This document shows, piece after piece, positions 8,661 to 16,760 of a DNA stretch of 64,000 nucleotides. A program made the position numbers and the translations under genes. Every line of letters begins with the position of its first letter. Position 1 is the stretch's first letter. The stretch comes from Chthoniobacteraceae bacterium. Lineage in GTDB: Bacteria > Verrucomicrobiota > Verrucomicrobiia > Chthoniobacterales > Chthoniobacteraceae. The DNA is taken from NCBI GenBank assembly GCA_028293625.1, contig JAQGOL010000042.1, forward strand, positions 186,001 to 250,000, in the 5' to 3' direction. A model generated the notes under the pieces. The model was not told where the DNA came from, ran no database searches, and saw only the letters and a list, made by a program, of their open reading frames with translations.

Positions 8661-11600
8661 TCGGTTTTCTCTCCGGGAGCCGGCGCGGCGTCCCACTGTT
8701 CACTTCCGAAGTCATCGGATAGGTTGCGAAAATAATCTTCGACTTCACGTCGCCGCGATTCCGGAATCCGCCCGGCTGTGGCAAGGGGCGCAGTGGCCGT
8801 GGGAAGCGCCGCCACGAGTTCGGTGATGCGCTGAGCAGCTTCCTCCACCAGAGGGAGTGAATCGAGCGAGAACGGCGACTTGAAAAGTTTGATCGCGAAG
8901 TTATTAAGCTTCTCATCGCCAATACTGCGAAGCGCCATGGAAAAACGGCCCATCGCCTGGCCGCCGGGGCCTTCCTTTGCCGTTTCCAAATCGCCGGCAA
9001 TACCTCCCTGCCCGCTCTGTTTGCCATCTTCCGGCTTCTCACCGGCGCCAGGTTTGCCAGACTTATCGCCCTTGGCCAGATCGCCTTTGCCGCCGGGTTT
9101 TTGTGCGTTTGCGCTGCCTTTTGCGCCGGGCTTTCCGCCCGGTTTATCTCCTGGCTTTCCGCCCGGTTTTCCGGCGTCGCTCCCCGCCGCGGCGGCGATC
9201 TGTTTCTCCAGGGCCTGCGCTTGCGCTTGCGCGGCTGCCAGCTTTGCGGCACGCGACGCTTCAAGACGCTGGGCGGCATCGCGAAACTCCCGTGCCATCC
9301 TGTTGAGTTGACCCGCGGCATCCCCGGCCAGCGCTTTTGCTTCTTCACCGCCGGGAATTTTCTCCTGCGAATCGGCCAGTTTTTTCAAGTCGCCGGCGAT
9401 CTTTCCCGGAGCAACCTGGTCGCGGAGTTCCGATAAGGTCTCACCCACGCTCTTTTGGGCGCCGTCCGCTTCGGAATCCGGTGCTTTGCCCGAACCTCCG
9501 GCTTTTTCAGCCAGTGCACCGAGAATCTCGTCCGCCATCGTCGTATCACGCGCGGCCCGGCGGGCTGGGGATTCGGCCGCCGCTTTTGAACTTCCCATCC
9601 CTTTCTTGCCGTCGCCTGAATCCTTCTTGCTGTCGCTGGAATCGTGTATCGACTCACCGGATTTTTCGGCTTTTCCAGCCAGTTGCTTCAGCGTCTCGGC
9701 CGCCTGGGTCAATTCCATGGCGCGCAGAAACTCGGCCACTTCCTGCAAACGATGCTCCGCTGTTTCAAGTGGTTGAACGGCATCCGCGGATTGCGGGCCG
9801 TGCAAGGTTTCATCGGCGGCGCGAAACGCTCTCTCGGCGTCGCCCATCAGACGGATCGCCGCGTCGTTGGTTTGGGGATGATCGACGACCGCCGCGTAAA
9901 GTTCACCGCCATCGCTCACTACAATTTCGTGCTGGCGGCGCGTGGCGTCGAGATTAGTGCCCGCAGCCGCTTCGGGAGAGAGTTGACCGCGCACGTCACG
10001 CTCTTCCCTCGCCAGGCGCTCAGCTTCCTTTGCCAGTTCGGCAAGCGGCCGGATCTGGTCTTCGGGCTTCGGCTTCTCGCCGCTCCCCTCGCCTTTCATT
10101 AGGATGGTTAAGAGCTTCTTGCGGAGTTGCAGCAAGGTGGTGAGCGCTCGGTCGGTGGTGGCAAATCCTTTCCCGACGTTTGCAGGCCCCCTGAGTCCAA
10201 GACTCTGGGAGGCTTCTTCCATCTGAGCGCGCGCCGTGTCGAGCAGCGCCACGTCGTCCTGTGGAATGCCGCCCTCATCAAGCCATTGCTCCCCAAGGGC
10301 GCCCGCTTTTTCTCCAAGCTCGGATTCCCTTTGGCCAATGGGAAGCGCCGAAGCGGTCACGGCCACCCCGGAAGAGCGGCTGTTTTCGCGAAGCAGAAAA
10401 GTATCCGATACAACGCCGCGTTGCGCCGTGATGATGGCACCCAGCTTCATCAATCCATCGGACACTTTTTCCCGGTCGGCACTGCTGCCGCCGCCACCTC
10501 CGCCGTCCCGAAACATCCAGCGCTTTTTGAATTCGCGAATATCGATCGACCGCAATGGGCTGACTGCCCGCGGGCCGCCACGTGGTTTGTGATCAAGCGC
10601 GTAGGCGTAAAGTCTCACATTGTCCCGCAAGGTGAGCGGGACTTTTTCCAGCATTGCGATGGCCATTTCGGAAACATTCCGCTGATCGCGCTCCGAGATG
10701 ACTTTTTCAAGCACCCACTCGCGTTGCCCGGCGGACTCCAATACAAGGCCCACTTCACTGACGCCAAAATCATCCCTCGCCCGGATGCGGACCGGCAGCT
10801 CGGTAATACTCGTTGCCTCCTGATCCTTGACCGGCTCAAGAAGTTCAACAGTCGGCAGCGCGTCCACAAAACCCTCCGCGGTGTAGCGCCACGAATCAAC
10901 GACCTCCCCGGATTCGCTCAGCACGCTAACAGCCGCGTTGGAACGGTTGGTGTCCGCAGTCCATTCCACCGAAGCGGTCAGTGTGGCCGGATCCAATGAA
11001 AGCCTTTGCGCAGGTTCACTGCCGATGCGCCACTCAATTGTTTTGGGTGGAATGTTAAACGTAAAATCCCAACGCACCCGCGTATCCTCGACCACCGAGA
11101 CATCGCCCTGTTTGCGCTCCTCGGCCGGCAAGCCGGTGTAGCCGGGATAAAGGAGATGGACGCGTGTTCCGATGAGCTTGGCGATCGGTTGGAAAGCAGC
11201 TTTATGCGGCGTCGTCCGTGCATCGCCCGCGGTGGCGTAAAGTTCAAGATCGCATGTTCGGCCCGTCAGTACGATGTCCCATGAACGTCCATCGGGTAGA
11301 GCGGTCAGGTTCGTTTTCACCCATTCACCACCGCGTTCCCGAATAAAAAGAGAGGGCTCCGCGAGGCGGCGTCCTATCCGCAATTCAAACCGCGGCGGGT
11401 GACGCTCATCAAAAACGCCCGGTGCAATCGTCCAATCCAATTTGGTATAAGTGCCTGCGGTGACTGGCGAAATGATGCGCGACAGTGCAAATCGAAAGTC
11501 CGGCCAGTGCGATGCCCCAAACGCCAGTGCCGATCCGATGGCAAAGACCGCGGCCACAGAGAAGATCCAGCCTCCGCGGGGGACAAGCCCATTCCACGAA

Positions 11601-12007
11601 AACCTGCCGAGCGCCTCTTCCGCCTGGCTGATGAGCTGTGCGGCGAAAAGCTTTGCTTCTGGTTCCGCATTTGCCGGGACACCGCGCCGGACAAGTTCCA
11701 ACGCCGTCCGGAACTGCTGTCCAAACTCGGGATGCGCCGATTCCATCGCTTTCGCGGCCGTGGCGTGCGTGTGCCGGCGGCGGGCCTCGTCCCAACGGAT
11801 CGCCATCCAGCCAAGCAGCGCCATCGCCCCGATGCCCGACACGAAAATCCTGGCCGCGCGTGGAAACGGCAGCATCAAATCGAGCGCGGCGAGCCCCCCG
11901 ATAACAAGCAATGCCACAGTAAACACGACGCCGGCCGCCGTGCCGATGGCGCAAATCCGACGCGCGCGGGCCAGCGAAGCGACAGGCTGCATGAGATTCC
12001 GATTCAT
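8657..12007 (-). CDS. Large DUF4175-like membrane protein with helical and Gly/Pro/Lys-rich C-terminal part
   Basis: The protein has 1116 residues from the ATG at 12007, which overlaps the BatA-like stop (ATGA); the longer frame to 12268 runs inside the upstream gene and is not used. Three membrane segments (about 15-40, 45-65 and 150-170) come first. An extracytoplasmic part of Ig-like/beta character (about 190-490) and a long alpha-helical, charged region (about 520-880) follow. Near residues 930-1010 it has a repetitive KPGGKPGDKPGGKPG-type low-complexity stretch. Such DUF4175-type proteins often lie in BatA/MoxR clusters of this phylum, as I recall. It could be a scaffold; no catalytic motif is seen. 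Confidence 0.75.
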   Translation of the reverse strand: MNRNLMQPVASLARARRICAIGTAAGVVFTVALLVIGGLAALDLMLPFPRAARIFVSGIGAMALLGWMAIRWDEARRRHTHATAAKAMESAHPEFGQQFRTALELVRRGVPANAEPEAKLFAAQLISQAEEALGRFSWNGLVPRGGWIFSVAAVFAIGSALAFGASHWPDFRFALSRIISPVTAGTYTKLDWTIAPGVFDERHPPRFELRIGRRLAEPSLFIRERGGEWVKTNLTALPDGRSWDIVLTGRTCDLELYATAGDARTTPHKAAFQPIAKLIGTRVHLLYPGYTGLPAEERKQGDVSVVEDTRVRWDFTFNIPPKTIEWRIGSEPAQRLSLDPATLTASVEWTADTNRSNAAVSVLSESGEVVDSWRYTAEGFVDALPTVELLEPVKDQEATSITELPVRIRARDDFGVSEVGLVLESAGQREWVLEKVISERDQRNVSEMAIAMLEKVPLTLRDNVRLYAYALDHKPRGGPRAVSPLRSIDIREFKKRWMFRDGGGGGGSSADREKVSDGLMKLGAIITAQRGVVSDTFLLRENSRSSGVAVTASALPIGQRESELGEKAGALGEQWLDEGGIPQDDVALLDTARAQMEEASQSLGLRGPANVGKGFATTDRALTTLLQLRKKLLTILMKGEGSGEKPKPEDQIRPLAELAKEAERLAREERDVRGQLSPEAAAGTNLDATRRQHEIVVSDGGELYAAVVDHPQTNDAAIRLMGDAERAFRAADETLHGPQSADAVQPLETAEHRLQEVAEFLRAMELTQAAETLKQLAGKAEKSGESIHDSSDSKKDSGDGKKGMGSSKAAAESPARRAARDTTMADEILGALAEKAGGSGKAPDSEADGAQKSVGETLSELRDQVAPGKIAGDLKKLADSQEKIPGGEEAKALAGDAAGQLNRMAREFRDAAQRLEASRAAKLAAAQAQAQALEKQIAAAAGSDAGKPGGKPGDKPGGKPGAKGSANAQKPGGKGDLAKGDKSGKPGAGEKPEDGKQSGQGGIAGDLETAKEGPGGQAMGRFSMALRSIGDEKLNNFAIKLFKSPFSLDSLPLVEEAAQRITELVAALPTATAPLATAGRIPESRRREVEDYFRNLSDDFGSEQWDAAPAPGEKTE

Positions 12008-13914
12008 GGTGATGGGACGGTGACGTTGCGCGTGGCGACGATGTTTTCGAGAGCAAGAAGCAGCAGGAGACCGATCAGCAACCATGGCCAGAATTCTCCC
12101 GGCCGCGTCCGTTCCGCAGCCTGTTCCGGGGCAGGCAGCGCAGGGGGGATTGCATCCGCGGTTGGCAGTCCGAACGCGGAGCGAAACGCTCCCTCGCTTG
12201 CCGAGGCAACAAGTCCCTCGTTGGCGTCCGGCGCAACGATTTCCATGACTCCTTCCACCACGTGACACCCAATTGGACGGAGCTCGCGGGCGCCAGGCGA
12301 AATCACACGCGCCTCGGGTGCCGCCGGCTCCACACGGCCCAGTGCGGTGAAGAGGCTTTTTATCAGTGGCACAAAAAGCGGCTCGCGCGGGATGTCACTC
12401 CACTTGCGATTGAGCGGATGAAAACAAACCGCCACCGAGCCGGTGGCACCATCCCTTTTCTCTTTTTCCAAAAACAACGCATGGCCGCCATCCAATGTCG
12501 CCAGCGCACGCCAGCCGGCGCCCGCCTGCGCACCAAAGCCATCGCGCCATGGCAACTCGCGCAAATCACCTCCATCGCGCCCGTCGAAAAGCGACAACGC
12601 CGGGTGCTCCCGGTCCCACGAAACAAGCGGACGCTTTTCCTCGGCGCCGGTCAGCGCGATTGACTCGGGAAAAAGTCCGGCTTCCACCAGCGCGGCGGCC
12701 GCGGAGGGCGTCCATTTGTCGTTAAGAACAGAAATGAGTCCCCCACCCCGGGCCACGAAATCCGCAAGAAGACGCGCTGAAGCCGGCGAACAATCCGTGA
12801 CTCCGCAGAGCGCGATCGCGCGTACGCCGGTCAGATCCACCGGTCCATTGCGTCCATCAAGCGCGAAAATAATCTCAGGCTTGAATGCGGATTTGCCGTG
12901 CGCTGCGCCCGAGGCGGCAAGCGCCTTTTCAATGAAGTAAGCCTCCCCTTCAAATGGCGTGCTCCCGGGCTGCCCGTCCACCAGTAATACACGCGCCGGC
13001 TCAGTCCAATGCACCGCAAAAGGCCGTTGATCGTCCGCCGGCCACGGGTCGCCGCCGGTCACGCTCACGCGGCCATGCACCTCGGCATGGGGCGGATGAA
13101 ATCGAAACACGACGCGCTCCGATCCGGGTGGGACGACAGCCGTTTCATGCAAACCTTCCGCCTCCAACGTAACCGTGCGATCCTCCTCGCTTGTGCGGCT
13201 CGGCGGCATCCAGACCAACGCTTCGATTTCCATCGCCTCCGCTCCGTAAGGGGTGAGCAGGGAAAGGCGCCGCACCGCCGCGTTGTCGACCGAAGGCGGC
13301 TTGAGCGCGACGAGCTCGACTGCCATCTGCGGCGGCCAGACCCGAGGCGGCTGCGAGGGAAGTCCCTCCGCGGCGAGATGGGAAACAAGCACCACCTTTC
13401 CCGCGTTTCCGCCTTCGAGAACAAAATGATCCAGCGCCCACCCAAGCGCCGTCCCGACCCTGGTAGGCGCGCCGGCAATGGGCCGGTATGCGGCCAGCGA
13501 ATCGAGCGGCTGCACTTCATCGGAAAACTGCGCGATTTTTATCTTCCCCCCGCCCGCTGTTGAAATCACTCGCTCCGCGGCTTTTCGCGCGGTTTCCGCC
13601 ATCCCCGGCGTGATGCTTCCCGACGCATCGAGAAGGATGATTGTTTCCGCTTCTTTCTCAGCCGCTCTCTCCGCGCGCGGCCAAAATGGTCTGGCAAAAA
13701 CCACCGCCAGCAGTCCAACCGTGGACATCCGCAGAAGGAGCAGCACAATTTCTTCGATTCGCGATTTTTTGCGGCGTTCACGCAACGCCTGATGCAAAAA
13801 CCGTAATGTGCCGATCTCAATTTTCTGATACTTCCGGCGCCGGCTTAAATGAAGCCAAAGCGGCACGCCTATGGCCACCGCCGCCAGAAGGAACGGGGGG
13901 TTCAGGAGGGGCAT
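12004..13914 (-). CDS. BatA-type VWA domain membrane protein
   Basis: This 636-residue protein begins with the BatA signature (LNPPFLLAAVAIGVPLWLH, then a basic stretch RRRKYQKIEIGTLRFL) and a second membrane segment at about 56-75. The VWA domain follows with the MIDAS motif DASGS at 96-100. A second domain with a Rossmann-like opening (VLLVDGQPGSTPFEG near 310) resembles an amidotransferase-like fold. A C-terminal membrane anchor (FWPWLLIGLLLLLALE) lies near 605-625. VWA proteins of this type act with MoxR AAA+ ATPases in metal-dependent complex assembly. It is the first gene of the leftward operon and faces the caspase-like gene across a shared 120-bp intergenic region. Its stop overlaps the next start. 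Confidence 0.85.
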   Translation of the reverse strand: MPLLNPPFLLAAVAIGVPLWLHLSRRRKYQKIEIGTLRFLHQALRERRKKSRIEEIVLLLLRMSTVGLLAVVFARPFWPRAERAAEKEAETIILLDASGSITPGMAETARKAAERVISTAGGGKIKIAQFSDEVQPLDSLAAYRPIAGAPTRVGTALGWALDHFVLEGGNAGKVVLVSHLAAEGLPSQPPRVWPPQMAVELVALKPPSVDNAAVRRLSLLTPYGAEAMEIEALVWMPPSRTSEEDRTVTLEAEGLHETAVVPPGSERVVFRFHPPHAEVHGRVSVTGGDPWPADDQRPFAVHWTEPARVLLVDGQPGSTPFEGEAYFIEKALAASGAAHGKSAFKPEIIFALDGRNGPVDLTGVRAIALCGVTDCSPASARLLADFVARGGGLISVLNDKWTPSAAAALVEAGLFPESIALTGAEEKRPLVSWDREHPALSLFDGRDGGDLRELPWRDGFGAQAGAGWRALATLDGGHALFLEKEKRDGATGSVAVCFHPLNRKWSDIPREPLFVPLIKSLFTALGRVEPAAPEARVISPGARELRPIGCHVVEGVMEIVAPDANEGLVASASEGAFRSAFGLPTADAIPPALPAPEQAAERTRPGEFWPWLLIGLLLLLALENIVATRNVTVPSP

Positions 13915-14034
13915 GGCGCGCAGAGTGGCATTCCAAAAGAAGAGGTCAATTCATAAATCTGCGAAACTATCTAACATACAACATGCGCGACATGCGCCTT
14001 GCTTCGTTAGACGCCGCTGTTAGCGTCGCCGCTC
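13915..14034. promoter_or_regulatory. Divergent intergenic region controlling both arms of the BatA/MoxR cluster
   Basis: This 120-bp gap separates two divergent operons and must hold both promoters. It contains two perfect 8-bp direct repeats, ACATGCGC at 13981-13988 and 13990-13997 (9-bp period). An imperfect repeat beginning GTTAG lies just before the caspase-like gene. The pair of repeats looks like a regulator site. On the minus strand TTGTAT ... TTATGA is a weak promoter match. Confidence 0.4.
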
Positions 14035-14847
14035 ATGCCGCCAGGAAAACATCTCGCCCTCATCTGGATGCTCGCAACCGGCATAACGGCCTTTGCACAG
14101 GAGAGTCCACGAGTTTGGATATTCAACGGCACGCCGGGCGATGATGAGCATCATGTTTTTTACGAAAAAAACATCGCCCGGCTGCGCACAACGTTCATCA
14201 ACCGCTTCGGAATCCCCGCTCAAAATCTGACCGTCCTTTATGGTCCAAAAGAGGCCGGATACGATGGCCCCTGCACTCGCGAGGCGCTGCTTGCTGAGCT
14301 GGCAAAAGTCGCTGCCCATACGAAAGAGCCAAATGCCGCGCCGGTCTGGCTCGTTTTTCAAGGACACGCAAATCCGATCCCGGGAGGTGCGAATTTTAAT
14401 TTGCCGGGGCCGGATGCAAGCGCTCGAGACATTGGCGAGGCGCTCAGGACCGCCGCGCCAAAGGCCTCTATTGTCGTGCTTGCCACGACGGCTTGCTCGG
14501 CGGCATTTGTGCGTCCGCTATCCGGGCCCGGGCGCCTGATCATTGCGGCGAGCACGCCGGCCGATCCGGAAAATGAAACTGAATTCCCCGAGGCATTGGC
14601 CAACGCGCTGCAGGCTCCCTCCACGGACGCCAATCATGATGGGACGGTGAGCGTCACCGAACTTTTCCTGGCCTGCCACGGAGAAGTGCAGCGCATTTAT
14701 GAATCGCAAGGATTCATGATCAAGGAACACGCCCAGCTCGACGGCAACGGAGATGGGCGCGCCACGCAACGGCCCTCGCCGGCCGATGCGGAGCCGGCGG
14801 CGCTCGTGGGCCTGCGAGTTATAAAAGAGCAAAACAAGTTTGATTAA
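14035..14847 (+). CDS. Secreted caspase/legumain-like (clan CD) putative peptidase with EF-hand loops
   Basis: This 270-residue protein has a signal peptide (about 1-22, cleavage after AFAQ/AFA). The order strand-GH-strand-AC typical of clan CD cysteine peptidases is present: WLVFQGHA gives His111, and VVLATTACSAA gives Cys154. The spacing of about 43 residues is in the expected range for C13/C14-like folds. After the catalytic part come two calcium-loop-like motifs: DANHDGTVSVTE at 198-209, an almost ideal 12-residue EF-hand loop, and DGNGDGRA at 236-243. It leads the rightward operon with MoxR and DUF58 and faces the BatA-like operon. A calcium-dependent exported protease is inferred; activity and substrate are unproven. 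A non-catalytic relative is possible. Confidence 0.65.
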   Translation: MPPGKHLALIWMLATGITAFAQESPRVWIFNGTPGDDEHHVFYEKNIARLRTTFINRFGIPAQNLTVLYGPKEAGYDGPCTREALLAELAKVAAHTKEPNAAPVWLVFQGHANPIPGGANFNLPGPDASARDIGEALRTAAPKASIVVLATTACSAAFVRPLSGPGRLIIAASTPADPENETEFPEALANALQAPSTDANHDGTVSVTELFLACHGEVQRIYESQGFMIKEHAQLDGNGDGRATQRPSPADAEPAALVGLRVIKEQNKFD

Positions 14848-14860
14848 CACCATCCCCCAA

Positions 14861-15850
14861 ATGACTGATCCCGCAAAATCGCTCGCCGCCGCTCGTGAGG
14901 CGTTGCACGGCGAACTCCGTAAATGCATTATCGGCCAGCAAAACGCCGCTGAACTTTTGTTTATCACACTCCTCTGTGGAGGCCATGCGTTGCTCCTTGG
15001 CGTGCCCGGTGTCGGCAAGACACTCCTGGCGGCAACGCTTGCGCGGGCTCTCAGGCTGGAGTTCCGCCGCATTCAATTTACGCCCGACCTCATGCCTGCC
15101 GACATCACGGGAACCGAGGTGCTCGAAGAGGATCCTACGACGGGCCGGCACAAACGCGTGGTCATGACGGGGCCGCTTTTTACCAATGTGCTCCTGGCCG
15201 ATGAGATCAACCGGACGCCTCCAAAGACCCAGGCCGCGCTTCTGCAGGCGATGCAGGAAGGCGAGATCACCATCGGTTGTGAGACACATCGCCTCTCCGC
15301 GCCGTTCCTGGTTCTTGCAACACAGAATCCGATTGAGATGGAAGGAACGTATCCGCTGCCCGAGGCACAGCTTGACCGTTTCCTCTGCTGCATCCGCATC
15401 GGATACCCCACCCAGGAGGAAGAACTGACCATCGCCACCACGGGGCCGGCGGGCGCATTGAGCTCGGTGGAGGCAGTGCTCAATCCCGAGGAAATACTCA
15501 GTTTGCAAAGAGCCGTTCGCGCGGTTCCAATTGCAAATGACGTGGCCGCTTACGCGGTGCGCCTTGTGGCCGCCACGCGGCCCGGCTGCAAGAACGGTGC
15601 GCCGCCCGGCGTTGCGGAATTTATCGATTGCGGCGCAAGCCCCCGTGCCTCGCAGGCACTCATTGCCACGGCCAAGGCACGCGCGCTTCTGAACGGACGG
15701 ATCCATGTCGATTTTGCCGATATCCGAGCGCTTGCACCCGACATCCTGCGTCATCGGCTGGTGCTTAATTTTCGCGCCCGCGCCGAGAAACTCGACAGCG
15801 ACATGCTCGTGCATCGCGTGCTCGATCACGTTAAAACCGACGCGGCGTGA
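14861..15850 (+). CDS. MoxR family AAA+ ATPase
   Basis: Cytoplasmic ATPase of 329 residues. The ATG at 14861 is preferred; an in-frame TTG at 14840 overlapping the upstream stop would add seven residues. Walker A is GVPGVGKT at 47-54 and Walker B is LLADEINR at 111-118. The MoxR-specific GPLFTNVLLADEINRTPPK context and a sensor-1 segment ATQNPIEMEGTYPLPEAQLD are present. A C-terminal AAA lid completes the usual length. MoxR proteins are chaperone-like ATPases that mature target complexes together with VWA partners. It lies 13 bp after the caspase-like gene and overlaps the DUF58 gene by GTGA, so the three are co-transcribed. Confidence 0.93.
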   Translation: MTDPAKSLAAAREALHGELRKCIIGQQNAAELLFITLLCGGHALLLGVPGVGKTLLAATLARALRLEFRRIQFTPDLMPADITGTEVLEEDPTTGRHKRVVMTGPLFTNVLLADEINRTPPKTQAALLQAMQEGEITIGCETHRLSAPFLVLATQNPIEMEGTYPLPEAQLDRFLCCIRIGYPTQEEELTIATTGPAGALSSVEAVLNPEEILSLQRAVRAVPIANDVAAYAVRLVAATRPGCKNGAPPGVAEFIDCGASPRASQALIATAKARALLNGRIHVDFADIRALAPDILRHRLVLNFRARAEKLDSDMLVHRVLDHVKTDAA

Positions 15851-16725
15851 GCACGGCCTCGATTGCCGTCACCGATCCAGGCCTCTTTCTGGAGATCGAC
15901 GATTTGGAATTAGCCGGACGCGGTCTGGCGGACACCGTATGGCTTGGGCGCCATCAAAGCGTGCTGCGCGGTTCCGGAGTGGAATTTCACAGTCATCGCG
16001 CCTACGAACGCGGCGACGATCTCCGGCTCGTAAACTGGGCTTTATACGCCCGCCATCGACGCCTTTTTATCCGGGAAAGCCGACAGGAATCGCGACGGCC
16101 CGTTTATCTACTGGTCGATTCGACGGGTTCGATGGGAGTCAGGCACGGCCCATGGTCCAAATTCCATTACGCCGCACGGATCGCCGCGGCGCTTGCCCAT
16201 CTGGCCAGCTCCCAAGGCGATGCCCCGGCGCTTGGGCTCCTTCAGGAGCGCCTGCACGCCGTGCTGAAGCCTCGACCCGGCACCGCACAAACCGCCGCCA
16301 TCTGCGCCGCGCTTGCCGGCATGACTCCCTCCGGCCCTGGCGATCCGGCGCGCGCGCTGGCTGATGCCCGCCATCTCTGCCGCCAGCGCGGATTCGTGGT
16401 GCTGATATCCGATTTCTTCGACAAAGAAAATTTACTGCTGGGCGAACTGGCGCAGCTCCGCGCTCAGGGTCACGATGTGCTCGCGCTCCAGATTCTCGAT
16501 CCCATCGAGGCCGAGCTTCCACTCAATGGAGATTATGAATTCCTCGATGTGGAAGGAAACGGAAGCGTGCAGACGAGCACCGAGGAACTCCATCGGGTTC
16601 ACGCGCGCGTCGTGGCCGATTGGCGGGCGTCTCTGCGCGCCATCAGCCTCGCCGCCGGCCTGCGCTGGGAAAGCGTGACAACAGCCGACCCGCTTGTTCC
16701 CTTGCTTCGCCGCTGGCTGGCATAA
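15847..16725 (+). CDS. DUF58 (VWA-like) protein, MoxR partner
   Basis: This 292-residue protein starts at a GTG that overlaps the MoxR stop (GTGA). It shows the DUF58 signature GSGVEFHSHRAYERGDDLR followed by LVNW (about 43-64) and a MIDAS-like DSTGS at 91-95 within a VWA-like fold. There is no clear membrane segment, unlike many DUF58 proteins that carry two N-terminal helices, so it is likely cytoplasmic. MoxR-DUF58 pairs are a standard functional unit; DUF58 is thought to act as adaptor or substrate receptor for the ATPase. It ends the rightward operon, 35 bp from the convergent hybrid kinase gene. Confidence 0.92.
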   Translation: MSTASIAVTDPGLFLEIDDLELAGRGLADTVWLGRHQSVLRGSGVEFHSHRAYERGDDLRLVNWALYARHRRLFIRESRQESRRPVYLLVDSTGSMGVRHGPWSKFHYAARIAAALAHLASSQGDAPALGLLQERLHAVLKPRPGTAQTAAICAALAGMTPSGPGDPARALADARHLCRQRGFVVLISDFFDKENLLLGELAQLRAQGHDVLALQILDPIEAELPLNGDYEFLDVEGNGSVQTSTEELHRVHARVVADWRASLRAISLAAGLRWESVTTADPLVPLLRRWLA

Positions 16726-16760
16726 CCAACCTTGCCGCACACGCGTCCGACAGAGTCTCC

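Noticed and set aside
9050-9180. Repetitive GC-rich stretch that could suggest a repeat array
   Set aside because: It is the coding sequence for a Gly/Pro/Lys-rich low-complexity segment of the DUF4175-like protein, not a CRISPR or intergenic repeat.
14819-15829. 336-codon minus-strand frame
   Set aside because: It is the mirror of the MoxR gene; the MoxR motifs decide the strand.
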